Shown: one piece after another, positions 1 through 10,503 of the stretch
How positions within the stretch are numbered: position 1 is the first letter of the stretch
Layout: the number at the start of each line of letters is the position of its first letter
Source: Pegoplata infirma
Taxonomy: Eukaryota > Arthropoda > Insecta > Diptera > Anthomyiidae
Direction of reading: 5' to 3'
Length of the DNA stretch: 64,000 nucleotides
Assembly: GCA_963921195.1 (NCBI GenBank)
Contig: OY992537.1
Span: forward strand, 182,172,065 to 182,236,064
Translations under genes and position numbers: made by a program
The notes under the pieces: generated by a model
The model's input: the letters and a program-made list of their open reading frames with translations, nothing else
Told to the model about the DNA's origin: nothing
Database searches by the model: none

Positions 1-2
1 CC

Positions 3-292
3 TGTAAACATTTAAAGATATGTGACGAATGCAATCTAAGACTTCAGGCAGATGCTATTGCCAACGGATTGCAAAATTATAATTGTCCAAATTTGGGGAT
101 TATTTCATTTCTGCTTTGGGGACTTATTTCCTGGGGGGTTATTTCATGCTGCCTCCAACAACTGAAGTAATAGTTGATGCTGCTATTACTACATTTAAAG
201 AACGTGGTGCTCAAAAACAGGCAAAAACATTTTTAGTATATACACCAAATTTTAAATCAACAACTAATCAGAGAAAAAAAATTACTAAATAA
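3..292 (+). pseudogene. RING-like C-terminal fragment, frameshifted
   Basis: The frame open from the window edge (3-170) shows a C-x-H-x3-C-x2-C cluster at residues 1-10 and a later 'NCPN', the spacing of the second half of a RING finger. It then enters a hydrophobic run around a run of six G and stops. The neighbouring frame (about 148-292) carries a plausible hydrophilic tail ending in a stop, so one protein broken by an indel near the G run is likely. I do not recognise the protein; a transposon-borne or host RING protein are both possible. Only the C-terminal end is visible. Confidence 0.25.
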
Positions 293-792
293 AACAGTTT
301 TATTTACCAAATTACATTTTTTTTTTACTATTTCAATTTTAACATTTTTTTTTGGTAATTTTACCATGGGGCTAATCACATAAAACGAAAACGAAAGACG
401 GATGCATAAACGACATCAAAATACATATCGTTTTGAAGGGAAATTTGAGAGTTTTTCTTTAATAAATTATTAAAGAGTGTTGTCTTATACAGAAACATTA
501 AAAAAATTGGAAATATGTTGATTATCTTAGGAGCAACAAGGCCCCAAAAATCGACGATAGTTAACTATCGTTTTACGTGATCGCAGTCCATATTTTTTGA
601 TAATTTTACAAGGTTGATTTTTTACAAAAACAAAATGGTATTCTTGTAATTTTACCATTTTTTTCCTAATTTTTTGATTAGCAAAATGATTATGCTAATA
701 TTACAAAAATTTTTGCAACTTCCAAAACTACAGTTTTTTGCTAATTTTAACCATTTTTTTTGGCTAGTTTTACAATATTTTTTTTTTTAGTG
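293..792. repeat. AT-rich repeat debris, no gene
   Basis: There is no plausible coding sequence. The stretch holds many copies of 'ttttaccattt', 'taattttacca' and 'ttgctaatttt' words that recur in the TIR elements elsewhere in the window (for example 19626-20089 and 47780-48521). It is probably a decayed copy of those elements. A short hairpin 'cgatagttaactatcg' lies near 553-568. Confidence 0.4.
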
Positions 793-1590
793 TAGGCAAA
801 AACAAATGAAAAACACACTTAAAACCAGTGAATAAACAATTGAAAACCATCCCAGTAATTATTCATTTGTTTTAACAAACATCAACATTTATTTTTAACT
901 GTTGACAAAATTTTCTAAAATAACTAACATTAAACATTAAAAAACTACGTTTTTTTCATTCATTTTTACCAACAAATTCGAAAAAAATAACCAACGAAAA
1001 CATTACAAATTAATGATAGTTCTGTTATTTTTACCATCAAATTTCAAAAAAATAACCTACGAAAACAATAAAAATTAATGATTTCGTAGGTAATTTTTTA
1101 CAATTTTTTATTGAAATATTTTTTTAAAAATTTTTAATAAAATTTTTGGGGAATCGATCCCGCAATCAACTACATTCTGGCCAGACACTCCACCCATCGT
1201 GCCAAAGTCACTTGATACAAACATGTTTTTATATTTCTATAAATAATTTTTTGATTTTTTTTTTCTACAAAAAAATAAATGACTTGTGTAGGTAAAAACT
1301 AATGATATTTCATTAAAAAGTACCAACAATTTAAAAAAAAATTACTTACACAAATCATTAAAAATCAAAAGAATAATCAGTAGTTTTTACTTACAGAACA
1401 AAAATAAATGACTTTAAAAATTAAACGTTAATGAAAGTCTTTATTTTTTAGTGTGTTATTTTTGAAACAAAGGACTGAAGGTTCATTAATAAAAACTGAA
1501 CATCAAACAAATGGTTTTTCTTTTACAAACGACTAAACGGAAAACTTTTTAAATAAACTACAAACAGTTAATGACATAATTTTTTGAGTG
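793..1590 (-). mobile_element. TIR element 'A', copy 1, with tRNA-like core
   Basis: Read on the minus strand, this is colinear with 58731-59877 over nearly its whole length, so it is a dispersed repeat. Its minus-strand 5' end is CACTCAAAAAATTATGTCAT (at 1590), flanked by TA. The other end lacks the full terminal repeat seen in the second copy. No ORF is present, so it is non-autonomous. In the middle is a tRNA-like block (1148-1208) shared by both copies. Confidence 0.65.
1148..1208 (-). ncRNA. tRNA-like pol III core inside element A
   Basis: On the minus strand, 'TGGCACGATGG' fits a pol III A box (TRGCNNARNNGG) and 'GGATCGATTCC' fits a B box (GGTTCGANTCC). The starts are about 44 bases apart, as in an intronless tRNA. 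The same two boxes occur at the same place in the other copy of the element. No stable acceptor stem is obvious, so this is tRNA-derived rather than a working tRNA gene. Confidence 0.45.
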
Positions 1591-1797
1591 TACCAAAAGA
1601 CTCAAATAACAATGGAGTTAAGACTGAAGAAATTGGCGTACCGTAGTTTTCAATCTTTTTGTGTGCAAAGCGAAAAACCCCAAATCAGCTTTATGTGTCT
1701 GAAATTGTTAAGAGCATTTTCTAATTACCGTTACTGCAATAGACAGGACGTCAACCATATTATCGACAAAAAAACCTTCAATGATAGTGTTTTTTGG

Positions 1798-4007
1798 TAA
1801 TGGGCTGGTGCACTGAACAGGGTCTTTCCATTAACCCTAACAAGACTATTATAGTCCCGTTTACTAGGAGAAGAAATCTCAATTTAGGTATAATTTCCGT
1901 AGGGAATACTACACCGAAAAAATTCCCCAGTTAGATAGTTACGAAAATTCATAGTTGATTTGAAATAATTTTAAAATAACTGGGTTAGTGACAAACAACT
2001 GGATTTTCAATTAATTAAAACTATCTATCAGTTACCCTGTTAATAATATTTCATTTATTTATTTACATATTTCAAAAACCAACATAGTTTTTATAAAAAT
2101 ATATATAAATAAAAAAGGAAAAAAATCCCTCACGGATTTTTATTTTCAAATGGTAAGTTTTATTTGCAAATTTGTCTTTCCGTTATAAAAAACTAATATT
2201 TATTTCAGATGGAGAATAAATACGTATGAAGAAATATGATAGGAGGCTGTAAAGAAGAGAATTTGGTGTTCTAAATCTGAGATGTGGTAATTCAAAATCT
2301 GATTTTATATGGTTTTTGTAATGTAATGATGTCTTAAATAAAATAACAGTGTTAAAAATAAAAAATCTTTTGTTTTAATGGTGAAACTAAAAGAAAAATC
2401 ATCAGTTCCCATTGACAATTTTTATTTTATAACCAGTTATTATTAACTATTTTCAACGATTTCACAAATTTAACTAATATTCTGTTGCCTGTAACTGGAA
2501 ATTCAGTTGAATTTAAAATTGTTTATAAAATTAGTTACCATCAACCGAGTGAAAACAACTGGGGCTCAGTTAGGTGTATTTTAACTGGGACTTAGTTAAA
2601 TTCTTAGTAGCCAGTAACTGGGAAATTTTTTGGGTGTATTATCCAACTCTCTAAGGAGGTTAAATATTTGGGAGTTATCTTAGATACGAAACTTACTTGG
2701 AATTCACATTTAGACGGCACTATCAGAAAGGCTATTGCGGCATTATGGGCAGCGAATAGGATTGTTGGTAGGACCTGGGGATTGAGCCCCAAAATGGTCA
2801 TGTGGATCTACAAGATGATTGTAAGACCGATCATGACATACGCTGCCATAGTATGGTGGCCGAAGACTATGCAGGGGGATGCCACCGTAAGACTAGGCAA
2901 GGTACAGCGTCTGGCCTGCACTCTAATCACGGGTGTTATGAGAACCTGTCCAACTTTGGCTCAAGAAGCCATTTTGGGTCTCACACCTCTCGACAGATTT
3001 ATTAGATCTACGGCAACTATGGCTGCGCGTAGAATGAATATCTACAATAGGAATTACAATAGGAATTAGGGAAAACCTAGATATGCCGAATTAACACTGT
3101 GCTTCGCTTTGGAAGGAAATTTGAGATCGTGATACCGAGTAGACCAGAGTGGGATGAAGGTGGTCCATATGTGGATACTAGAAGCCTAAACTGGTATACT
3201 GACGGATCCAAAATGTCCCCTGGAGTTGGCGCTGGTGTCTACGGTCCAAACACGCGGATCTCCGAACCAATGGGTAGGTGGCCTACAGTTTTTCAGGCTG
3301 AAATTCAGGCTATTACAATATGCGCTACAGTTAATATTGCAAAGGGTATGAAGGGTACTCATATTTCAATCTTCTCTGATAGCCAGGCAGCACTTCAAGC
3401 GCTGTCTTCTTGGGAATTTAAATCCAAAATGACACTGGAATGTTTTGAGACCCTTTAGCAGCTGTCCGGGAGAAACAAAATTACTCTATTTTGGATCCCT
3501 GGTCATAGAGGTTTTGAGGGTAATGAGATAGCGGATGAGCTTGCCAGAAATGCCTCCGCTACTCCTATGACCGGACCCGAACCCTATTGTGGGGTAAACT
3601 GGTCCACCTTCTCGAACATGATTAAGGGTTTAGAAAGAACCGACTTCTTGAACTTGTGGGAAAATTCAGGAGGTCTACGACAATCCAAAGCACTAATCGC
3701 TCCATTATCGTATGGAAGTATACTTAATCACACCAAAAGTGACATTAGGTTACTGACAGGTTTTCTCACCGGGCATTATAAGGTAAATTATCACTTGCAT
3801 AATTTAAACCTTTGTGCATCGTCTTTGTGTCGACTTTGTCTTGAGGAAGTAGAAACAACGCAACACATATTGTGTGAATGCATCGCAATATGTAGGATCA
3901 GAAGACGGTTCTTAGACAAGGAATTGCTTAATTCTGAGGATATAAGGCTAGCTTCTCCATCCTCTGTTATAATGTTCATTAGGAACTTTGAACAGAGTTT
4001 GAATTAG
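1798..4007 (+). pseudogene. LINE Y ORF2 (RT thumb, RNase H, CCHC knuckle), broken
   Basis: Order of domains: the end of the reverse-transcriptase palm ('GWCTEQGLSINPNKT'), the 'VKYLGVILDTKLTW' and 'IVRPIMTYAAIVWW' thumb motifs (2638-3050), then RNase H. The RNase H shows all four acidic residues: D in 'WYTDGSK', E in 'FQAEIQAI', D in 'FSDSQAAL', D in 'EIADELA'. A C-terminal knuckle 'CRLC..H..CEC' (near 3825-3880) follows. Lesions: a stop and frameshift near 3067-3100, an in-frame TAG at 3456-3458, and the 725-bp MITE. The first half of ORF2, including the catalytic YADD, is absent, so the copy is dead. Confidence 0.8.
1912..2636. mobile_element. TA-TSD MITE inside LINE Y
   Basis: The ends are CACCGAAAAAATTCCCCAGT (left) and, reverse-complemented, CACCCAAAAAATTTCCCAGT (right). 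The element is flanked by TA at 1910-1911 and 2637-2638. Removing it with one TA restores an open frame across the junction of the two LINE halves ('SVGNT' followed by 'IIQLSKE'). The boundaries are therefore secure and it inserted after the LINE. No ORF is seen. The interior repeats 'ccagtta/taactgg' words. Confidence 0.85.
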
Positions 4008-4092
4008 AATAATGGATCTTGGCACAAAAGACACATAAGGGTCGCCGTGCCGGCCGTTAGGGCTAGATCACCCCTTGAAAAAAAAAAAAAAA

Positions 4093-4970
4093 TAGTGTTC
4101 TATAAATCGAAAGTCGACTTTTCCTATTGAGTTTTTTTACCTTTTCGGTATTTCGGTATTTGAAACCACGCCCGCAAATTTCTCTAAGCCTCCAAACTGA
4201 TAACATTTTTTTTATATTACATTGTGACGAAAAAAAACACTGATTTTATAATTAGGCCAGCGACGCGTAACGGGTTTTGTATAAAATATGTTATAATTAC
4301 GCATTACCGCGAACCTATCAAGATCCTTAAGAATTCCATTATTCACTTTAAGAGTTCAAAAAATTTTAAAATAAAGATTTTCTATAAAACGCCCTTATAC
4401 ATATGTAAATATTTTTATAGTTAAGTCAATACATATTTCCGTATGTTCAATTTTATAATTCTACAAAAATTCAATGTACATTTTTACAGACTGATATTTG
4501 TATGTATGTACGTTATCTTAGATAGTTAAATCAATACTAAAATATAAATGTCGGTATGTCAATGTATTTAGCAATACTAAAACGAAGTTTTAAAAATACA
4601 AAATAGTAAATGTCAGAAAAATACTCTACCGGAAATTTAAAATAAAACACGTTTTACCTATTTTCCACTCTAAACATTCGTTTAGCAGTCATTCATTCAT
4701 TCACAAGTCAAACGATGATGTCAATGATGAGAATGAGAAAGAAAATCACCATATTGTGAATAGAAAATTCAGACTATTGACTTTGTTAACACCTCCTTGC
4801 ACATCCGTTTCCTTGTGCATTTGCAATACATATATACATAGATACAAATATGTGTATGTAAATTAGGGTATTATTTAGTTGGAACTTTGACAAATTAAAT
4901 TTCTAAACTTTAGTTGGGCAATTTTTTTTTGCTTTTCAGAATTTTAATTGGAATCATCGGTTTTTATACC
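4093..4970. other. AT-rich spacer, no gene seen
   Basis: There is no convincing ORF or repeat boundary. The stretch contains ATACAT/ATGTAT-rich stretches (4390-4560 and 4825-4860) and a short CATT repeat (about 4690-4702). It may be unique sequence or an old, unrecognised element. Confidence 0.3.
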
Positions 4971-6002
4971 CTCCACTCTAGTGATAAAGGGTATATATAA
5001 GTTTGTCATTCCGTTTGTAACACCTCGAAATATTGGATTAAGACCCCATAAAGTATATATATTCATGAACCTCGATCGATTTTAAGACGGTCTAGCGATG
5101 TCCGTCCGTCCGTCTGTCTGTTGAAATTTCGCTAACTTTTGAAAGACTGTATGGAGGCTCCTGAAGCTTAGCATATATGTTGGGCATTTATCTGGTCAGG
5201 TTGGTATTGCAATCCAGCGAAATCGGTTCATTGGTTCAAAAGTTATGAGCAAAAGACTGAATTCCGGCAAGGGTTTTTCAGGATTTTACGAGATAAAACA
5301 CACGGGAACTTTCGAACGACAATTCTGAGAGTGCTAAAGTATATATTTATAATTCCTCTGTCCCAGTTCGTTTCAAATCTCAGCCAGATCAGTCCAGTGG
5401 TTCAAAAGTTATAAGCAAAACCCTGAATTTCAGATTGGTTTCACCTTAAATTCACGTGTTGAAAAACCAGAGTTTTAAAAAACAAGCTTTAAAATCAATT
5501 ATAAGCCACAAAATTACTTATTATTATTATTATTCAAGGGGTGATCTAGCCCTAACGGCCGGCACTGCGACCCTTATGGGTCTTTTGTGCCAAGATCCAT
5601 TAATCTAATTCAAACTCTGTTCAATGTTCCTAATGAACATTATAACAGAGGATGGAGAAGCTAGCTTTATATCCGCAGAATTAAGCAATTCTTTGTCTAA
5701 AAACCGTTTTCTGATCCTACATATTGCGACAAAATTACTTTACAGAGTATTTTTGTCACTCAGCAATATTTTTACACTGAAAAAAAAATTTTACACTCGA
5801 AAAAAATTTTACACTCAAAAAAAAATTAGTAAATTATTTTTTTTTAAATGACAAAAAAAAAGTTTTTTACTGAAAATAAAATATTTCTAATCAAAATTGT
5901 TAATTTTTGTTTTTACATTTAAAAATGTACTATCCTTTAAAAAGGGCATTGTGGAGGGTATTCATAGATTCGGCCAAGTCAAATTTAACTTTTATACTTG
6001 TT
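4971..6002 (+). mobile_element. INE-1/DINE-1-like element with nested insert
   Basis: It starts with 'TATACCCTCCACTCTAG', has 'GACCCCATAAAGTATATATA' (5043-5062) and the microsatellite GTCCGTCCGTCTGTCTG (5101-5117), and ends with 'GTGGAGGGTATTCATAG' followed by a 'CTTG' end (about 5951-6000). This layout is that of INE-1/DINE-1 (mini-me) elements, known as Helentron-associated non-autonomous repeats in flies. Two copies of a 'ggttcaaaagttat(g/a)agcaaaa' block lie at about 5233 and 5400. A LINE Y fragment and three short 'ttttacact-A(n)' repeats (5770-5830) are inserted. Confidence 0.75.
5520..5728 (-). mobile_element. LINE Y, heavily 5'-truncated copy with 12-bp TSD
   Basis: The reverse complement of this stretch matches the LINE Y C-terminus and 3' UTR (about 3885-4077). 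It carries an AATAATAAT-type tail at its 3' end (5520-5534, read as TTATTATTATT on the plus strand). It is flanked by the direct repeat ACAAAATTACTT at 5508-5519 and 5729-5740, a typical target-primed reverse-transcription signature. Only about 65 codons of ORF2 remain. Confidence 0.85.
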
Positions 6003-6643
6003 TTATTTAACGTTACCAAATTTTAAAAAATCACGGATCGATTAAGAATCACTTAAAATATAAGTTGATATTTAATTATGAAATAAACCGTTTAAAATAA
6101 AGTTAAACTGTCCTCTAAAATTTGTCAGATTTTTCTGAAATTGTCAGCATTTAAAATTTAGATCATAATGTACCATTTTAAGCGATCAGGGCAAATATTC
6201 TTTATATTACCCATAATAATGTCCTCCCTAATGCACTTTTATACAACACATTTATTCCTACAATCACACATAGATATCTAAGAGTATATACAAAGAATGT
6301 ACAAATGTATGCAAATATTATAGAGGCAACAGAGTGTTAAATAACGTTGACTCAATGTTTGGTTTACTGGTTGACTCGGTGGACTCAGTAAGTGAAGCGA
6401 TAAAAAAAATTGTATATACAATTCCAAGTCAACTGCCGCACCAGCATAGAATGTCAATGCCAGTGCTTTTTCTATCTAAGCAACAAAATTCAATGCAGTT
6501 TAATATTTTTTGTGTAAATATTTCAAATAAAAAAAAAAATCCCAAAAAAAAGGAAACCCACACTAACCGAAGATAAAAGATACTTAATTCGATTTTGGGC
6601 CTTTGGTAGACTGATTTAAAAGCGGATTTACAAATGAACATTG
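6003..6643. other. Spacer without recognisable gene
   Basis: I see no repeat boundary or convincing coding sequence. An 80-codon frame (6334-6576) ends in a lysine-rich low-complexity tail and has no recognisable motif. Confidence 0.3.
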
Positions 6644-6875
6644 CACAGAAAAAAATATCGTGAAATCAAAAGTAACAAAACAAATTGTTAGCATCTAACT
6701 TCCAGTTCAACAACGTTTTTAATTGTATCAACAATGTATATAGTTAATGTGACAAAAATCCAATTTAATTTCCAATTAAATGCATCAATTAAAATCATTG
6801 TTAAAAAACGCACAAAATGCTTATTGATAACACAGACACCTTATAAATTAATTTAATGAAGCTCAAATTTATGTG

Positions 6876-6963
6876 ACGATAGCTCGGTGGTAGTGTGCTA
6901 GACTCAAATCATGAACATTGCGGGTTCGCTGCCAGCTGGCGGAAACATTTTTTTATTTTTATT
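6876..6963 (+). ncRNA. tRNA-like unit 1
   Basis: The A-box match is TAGCTCGGTGG (6880-6890). The B-box match is GGTTCGCTGCC (6923-6933), with one position off consensus. Box spacing is about 43 bases. Long T-runs from about 6952 would act as pol III terminators. No perfect acceptor stem is seen. Confidence 0.45.
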
Positions 6964-7041
6964 TTTTTTTTTTTTAATTATTTTTGTTTTGCTATTCTGC
7001 AACACCTTTTATACGCGTTAAGTCAAGTAAAAAATATATGA

Positions 7042-7128
7042 GAAATAGCACGGTGGTAGTGTGCTAAACTCGTACCATGTTCGTTGCCTGTTCGATTCCA
7101 GCTTCCGCTAGATGTTTTTTTTTTTTTA
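7042..7128 (+). ncRNA. tRNA-like unit 2
   Basis: The A-box match is TAGCACGGTGG (7046-7056) and the B-box match TGTTCGATTCC (7089-7099). A run of at least 12 T begins near 7115. The body between the boxes is nearly the same as in units 1 and 3 ('tagtgtgcta(g/a)actc'). Confidence 0.45.
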
Positions 7129-7218
7129 GTTTTTATATTTTTTTTTTTAAATAAAATGACATTAAAACCGGTTTATTTCCTTTAATATACGCGTATAGTC
7201 AACTACAAATATATACAA

Positions 7219-7312
7219 GGAATAGCACGGTGGTAGTGTGCTAGACTCATATCATGTTCGTTGCGAGTTCGATTCCAGCTGCCGGCTAATGTTTTTTTTT
7301 TTTTTTTTTTAA
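7219..7312 (+). ncRNA. tRNA-like unit 3
   Basis: The A-box match is TAGCACGGTGG (7223-7233) and the B-box match AGTTCGATTCC (7266-7276). A run of about 20 T starts near 7292. Its A box starts 177 bases after that of unit 2, against 166 bases between units 1 and 2. Confidence 0.45.
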
Positions 7313-7590
7313 TTTTTTATATTTTTTTTTTGTTCTATTTTTAGATTATTTTTTATAAAATGACATTAAAGCATGCTTATTTCCGTTAATATAATTTATT
7401 ACAAACTTTTCAATTAATTTCATTGTTGATACAACAATGAATTTAATTGACAAAAACGAGTTGATATTTTTTTAAAAGTTACAAAAGTCAATGTTGTATT
7501 GACAAAATCCAATGTAGGCTCAGTTTCAATTAAATGTTTAATTGTATTAACAATGAAATTAATTGTATTGACAATTTTTTTTTTTCTGTG

Positions 7591-9036
7591 TTGTATTGAA
7601 TGGCCTAATACAAGTAATGAATACTACTCCCGCTGCTATTCATGTTATCAAAATGGCGAATATATTGCAATGTTATTTAAAAAGTGTACCATAATGTTTC
7701 TGGTTTAAATTTTAATGTAATTGCTTTTGATGGGAAACTAAAAAATACAGAATAAATGAAGAAAAGGAGAAAATGTTTGACAAAATACGTGGGCTTAAGT
7801 TTTTCTTGTGTACTTGGATTTTTTTTCTACGTACAAAATTTCTTGAGAATGTTGTTAGTTAAGTTTTGAAAAGCACACTGAATAAAAAATACCTAACAAA
7901 AATTTAGGAAAAAATGTCTTTGAAAATGCATTATCAATTTTCCTAAAATTTAGTTAAATTTAACTAAAAAATGTGAAATTTTCTTAGCTATGAGAAAAAA
8001 AATTAAAAAAGCACAAGAGTTTTCCTTAAATCGTTTTTTTAAATTAAGTTAAATATTCCTTACATTTATGACGAATTGATTGCATTTAAGAAAAAAAGCG
8101 TTTATTTAAAATTTTTGTTTTACCTAAAAGAAAAAAATTTAAATTGTATGCAAAAATAAATAAATACGTACGTAACTTACTTAAAAATAGTATAGACATT
8201 TTCAAGACCTTTAATCAAATAATTTAATTCCTAAACGCATTTTCTTTAATTAAAACAATTTTTGTTTTAATTTAAGAAAAAAGTAATCTTTATTTTATTG
8301 ATTTCATTGACTTTATTTGAATACATATCTTCATCAGTTTAATAAATAATTTACTTAACTTAAGGAATAAATACTTTAGGTATTTTGGGGACCCCATCTG
8401 GAGACTCCAAGAGACCCTAACTTTAAATCCAAATTTCGATTTTCGCGGAATTTTCAAATTCAAAAATTTTGAATTCCTTAACTCGTAGAATATGAACGCC
8501 GAAGACCCGAAAACCCTCCGAGATATAGTTTTGGCGTTATTTCATGATCAAATTTCTCAAGACCACATTCCCATATCTCGAAAACCAAGCAAAATAAAGC
8601 AAATTCTGACCAAAAATTTGGATCAAAATCCATTATGACCCTTTAATACTAGTGTACGCACATACTCATATGCGGACCTCATATATTGGGGGCCCATAGG
8701 GTCCTCACATTAGGGCTCCATAGGGTCCACAGAATCCGTAAATTTAAGGAAATTTTTCCTTATTTAAAAAAAATAGTTTTCCTCTGGATAAAAAGAGTTA
8801 AACTTATATTAAGTACAATTTTACTTAATTTTACGATATACTATTTAAGTAAATGCAATACTTTTTTTTAGGAAAAAATGTACTTGGAAAAACAAGTAAT
8901 ATCTTTGGAGCCCGCGCATCCCCTTCTTTTTTACTTGTTTTCTGTTTCAGACCGCACAAAACAATCACACAAACTCACGAGGAAAAAATTACTCACGCAC
9001 GCTCACGCACGAAACCACTTTTTCTAATCACGCATT
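7591..9036. repeat. Repeat-derived spacer, no gene
   Basis: 7880-8880 is dense in 'ttaagttaa', 'tttaggaaaa' and 'aaattaagt' words on both strands, consistent with a decayed TIR element. 8385-8720 contains 'ggaccccat', 'gagacccta' and 'catagggtcc' phrases related to the 'GGGTCC' blocks at 11380-11720, 13330-13720 and 21480-21850. No coding motif is seen. Confidence 0.35.
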
Positions 9037-9367
9037 AACTGTTGAGAAGTGTGGACGTGTTTTAGCTTAACTCCGTGCTATTAATTGAATTACTAAAATT
9101 GTTCGTAATAGGTATTTTTGTGATTTTTTCATGACCACATCAAGAAAAATAAAAATGAGGACACAAATGATAACGATTTAATTCGAGGCTCTGTTTCACC
9201 GACTGGTGCTGGTTCTAGCACTGGTCTTAAGGTTGCGACCTTGAAGTACGGCCTTGATTCTGGTATGGGTGCTCAGCACAATATTGGTGGCAAAAAGAAA
9301 AAAAAAACTTAAACCATCAAAGGTCAGGCCCAACCAGAGAAGAATTAACAGGCTAAGCCAACTCGAT
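9037..9367 (+). mobile_element. LINE X fragment: 5' UTR and start of ORF1
   Basis: It starts with 'GTTGAGAAGTGTGGACGTGT', the same 5' edge as the LINE X copies at 13735 and, reverse-complemented, near 51455 and 52375. ORF1 begins near 9165; the frame reads 'SPTGAGSSTGLKVATLK' and a lysine run, then hits a stop, with one extra A in the run. The TIR element starting at 9368 cuts it off. 5' end, orientation and sequence are shared with the other copies. Confidence 0.75.
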
Positions 9368-10503
9368 CGCTCAAAAAATTATGTTAGTAAAATCAACTGA
9401 AAATGTCAGTTTAAATAACTACTTTGAAAGTTGTTTTGGGGTCAACTTCTTTTTCAGTTAAATCAACTAACAATGTTAGTTATTTTAACTGACAAAAAAC
9501 AACTGACTTATGTAGAACTACTTACATTTGTAGTTAAAACAACTAAAATGTAGTAAAAATAAAATAATCAATATATCATTTTTTTTTTTTAATTTTCAGA
9601 AAAAAAAATTGAAGACCAAATTTTTTACAGTTTTTTTTTACGTTGTGACAAATAAAAAAACAAAAATTTATTTGTGGAAAAAAAATTTGAAAATTTTCTG
9701 ATTAATTTTTATTAAAAAATAAAAATTGTTTTATTTGACCTTTAAAATATTATATTTTGAGGATGTTTATTTTAAAGGTCGAATAAAACAATTTTTATTT
9801 TTTAATAAAAATTAATCAGAATTTGAACATAATGGTTGGCACGCCATAGTGATGAATAGCCCTAATATGGTATAATTTCATTCACAACAACAAAAAACAT
9901 ATTGTTGTAGTCCAATGGACTATCGTATGTAAAATGTTTTAAATATTTTTGTTGGTTATTGACAATCGTTGCTTTACTAGTATAGTACAATTTCTTCGTC
10001 TTTCTAATTCACATTGTGGATAGAGTCGAATATGTATTAATACTTCAGTTTGTGCACAAACGATTTGTCATTAGACTCGTTTGCTACTTTGTAGTAAATC
10101 GTTTCTATTTTTGCTAAACAATCTTTACAATGGAATCTGACAAATTCCGAAACACGTGTCAATTAAGTCATGCAAAAATGACCAACATAAATAAATTTAA
10201 AACAAAAAATAATTTTCTTGAAAATTATGCTATGAGAATATCATGGATTTAATTAGTAAAGAGAATAATAACCTCGAGCCAGAATAAATATCCTCAAAAT
10301 ATAACATTAACTAATTTAAATAACTGTTACTACATCACAGTACTTTTTTGTTAGTTGTTCAAAAAAACGACTTAAAATAACTAACAGAAATAGTTGTTTC
10401 ATATTTTTCATACAAAAACAACTGACTTTGTAATTGAAAACAACTAACTACTGTAAAATATACAAATAACTAACATGTAGTAACTTACATAATTTTCTGA
10501 GTG
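9368..10503. mobile_element. TIR element (CNCTCAnAAAATTATG ends), AT duplication
   Basis: The left end is CGCTCAAAAAATTATGTTAG; the right end, reverse-complemented, is CACTCAGAAAATTATGTAAG. It is flanked by AT on both sides. 'gttagtt/aactaac' words fill the arms. A second inverted repeat (9700-9815, 'ataaaacaatttttatttttt') and a roughly 0.5-kb foreign segment (9815-10310) sit inside. No ORF is seen. Confidence 0.6.

Larger units (their letters stand above)
1798..4092 (+). mobile_element. LINE family Y, 5'-truncated copy with poly(A)
   Basis: This is the 3' part of a non-LTR retrotransposon of the jockey superfamily with an RNase H domain (I/LOA/R1-like). It contains the end of ORF2, a short 3' UTR (4008-4077) and a 15-A tail at 4078-4092. 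It is split by a MITE at 1912-2636. The 3' UTR and C-terminus are repeated on the minus strand at 5520-5728. The 5' edge is uncertain: coding similarity is clear from about 1798, and 1591-1797 may be decayed upstream sequence. Confidence 0.8.
6644..7590 (+). mobile_element. TIR element carrying three tandem tRNA-like units
   Basis: The ends are CACAGAAAAAAAT (left) and ATTTTTTTTTTTCTGTG-like (right), each preceded or followed by TTG. The subterminal regions (6700-6840 and 7400-7570) are rich in 'caatt' words in opposite orientations ('tcaacaatg' and 'cattgttgata'). The centre (6876-7330) holds three copies of a roughly 170-bp unit, each with an A box, a B box and a T-run. There is no ORF with transposase motifs. 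The ends resemble the TA-duplicating MITE group found throughout the window. Confidence 0.65.
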
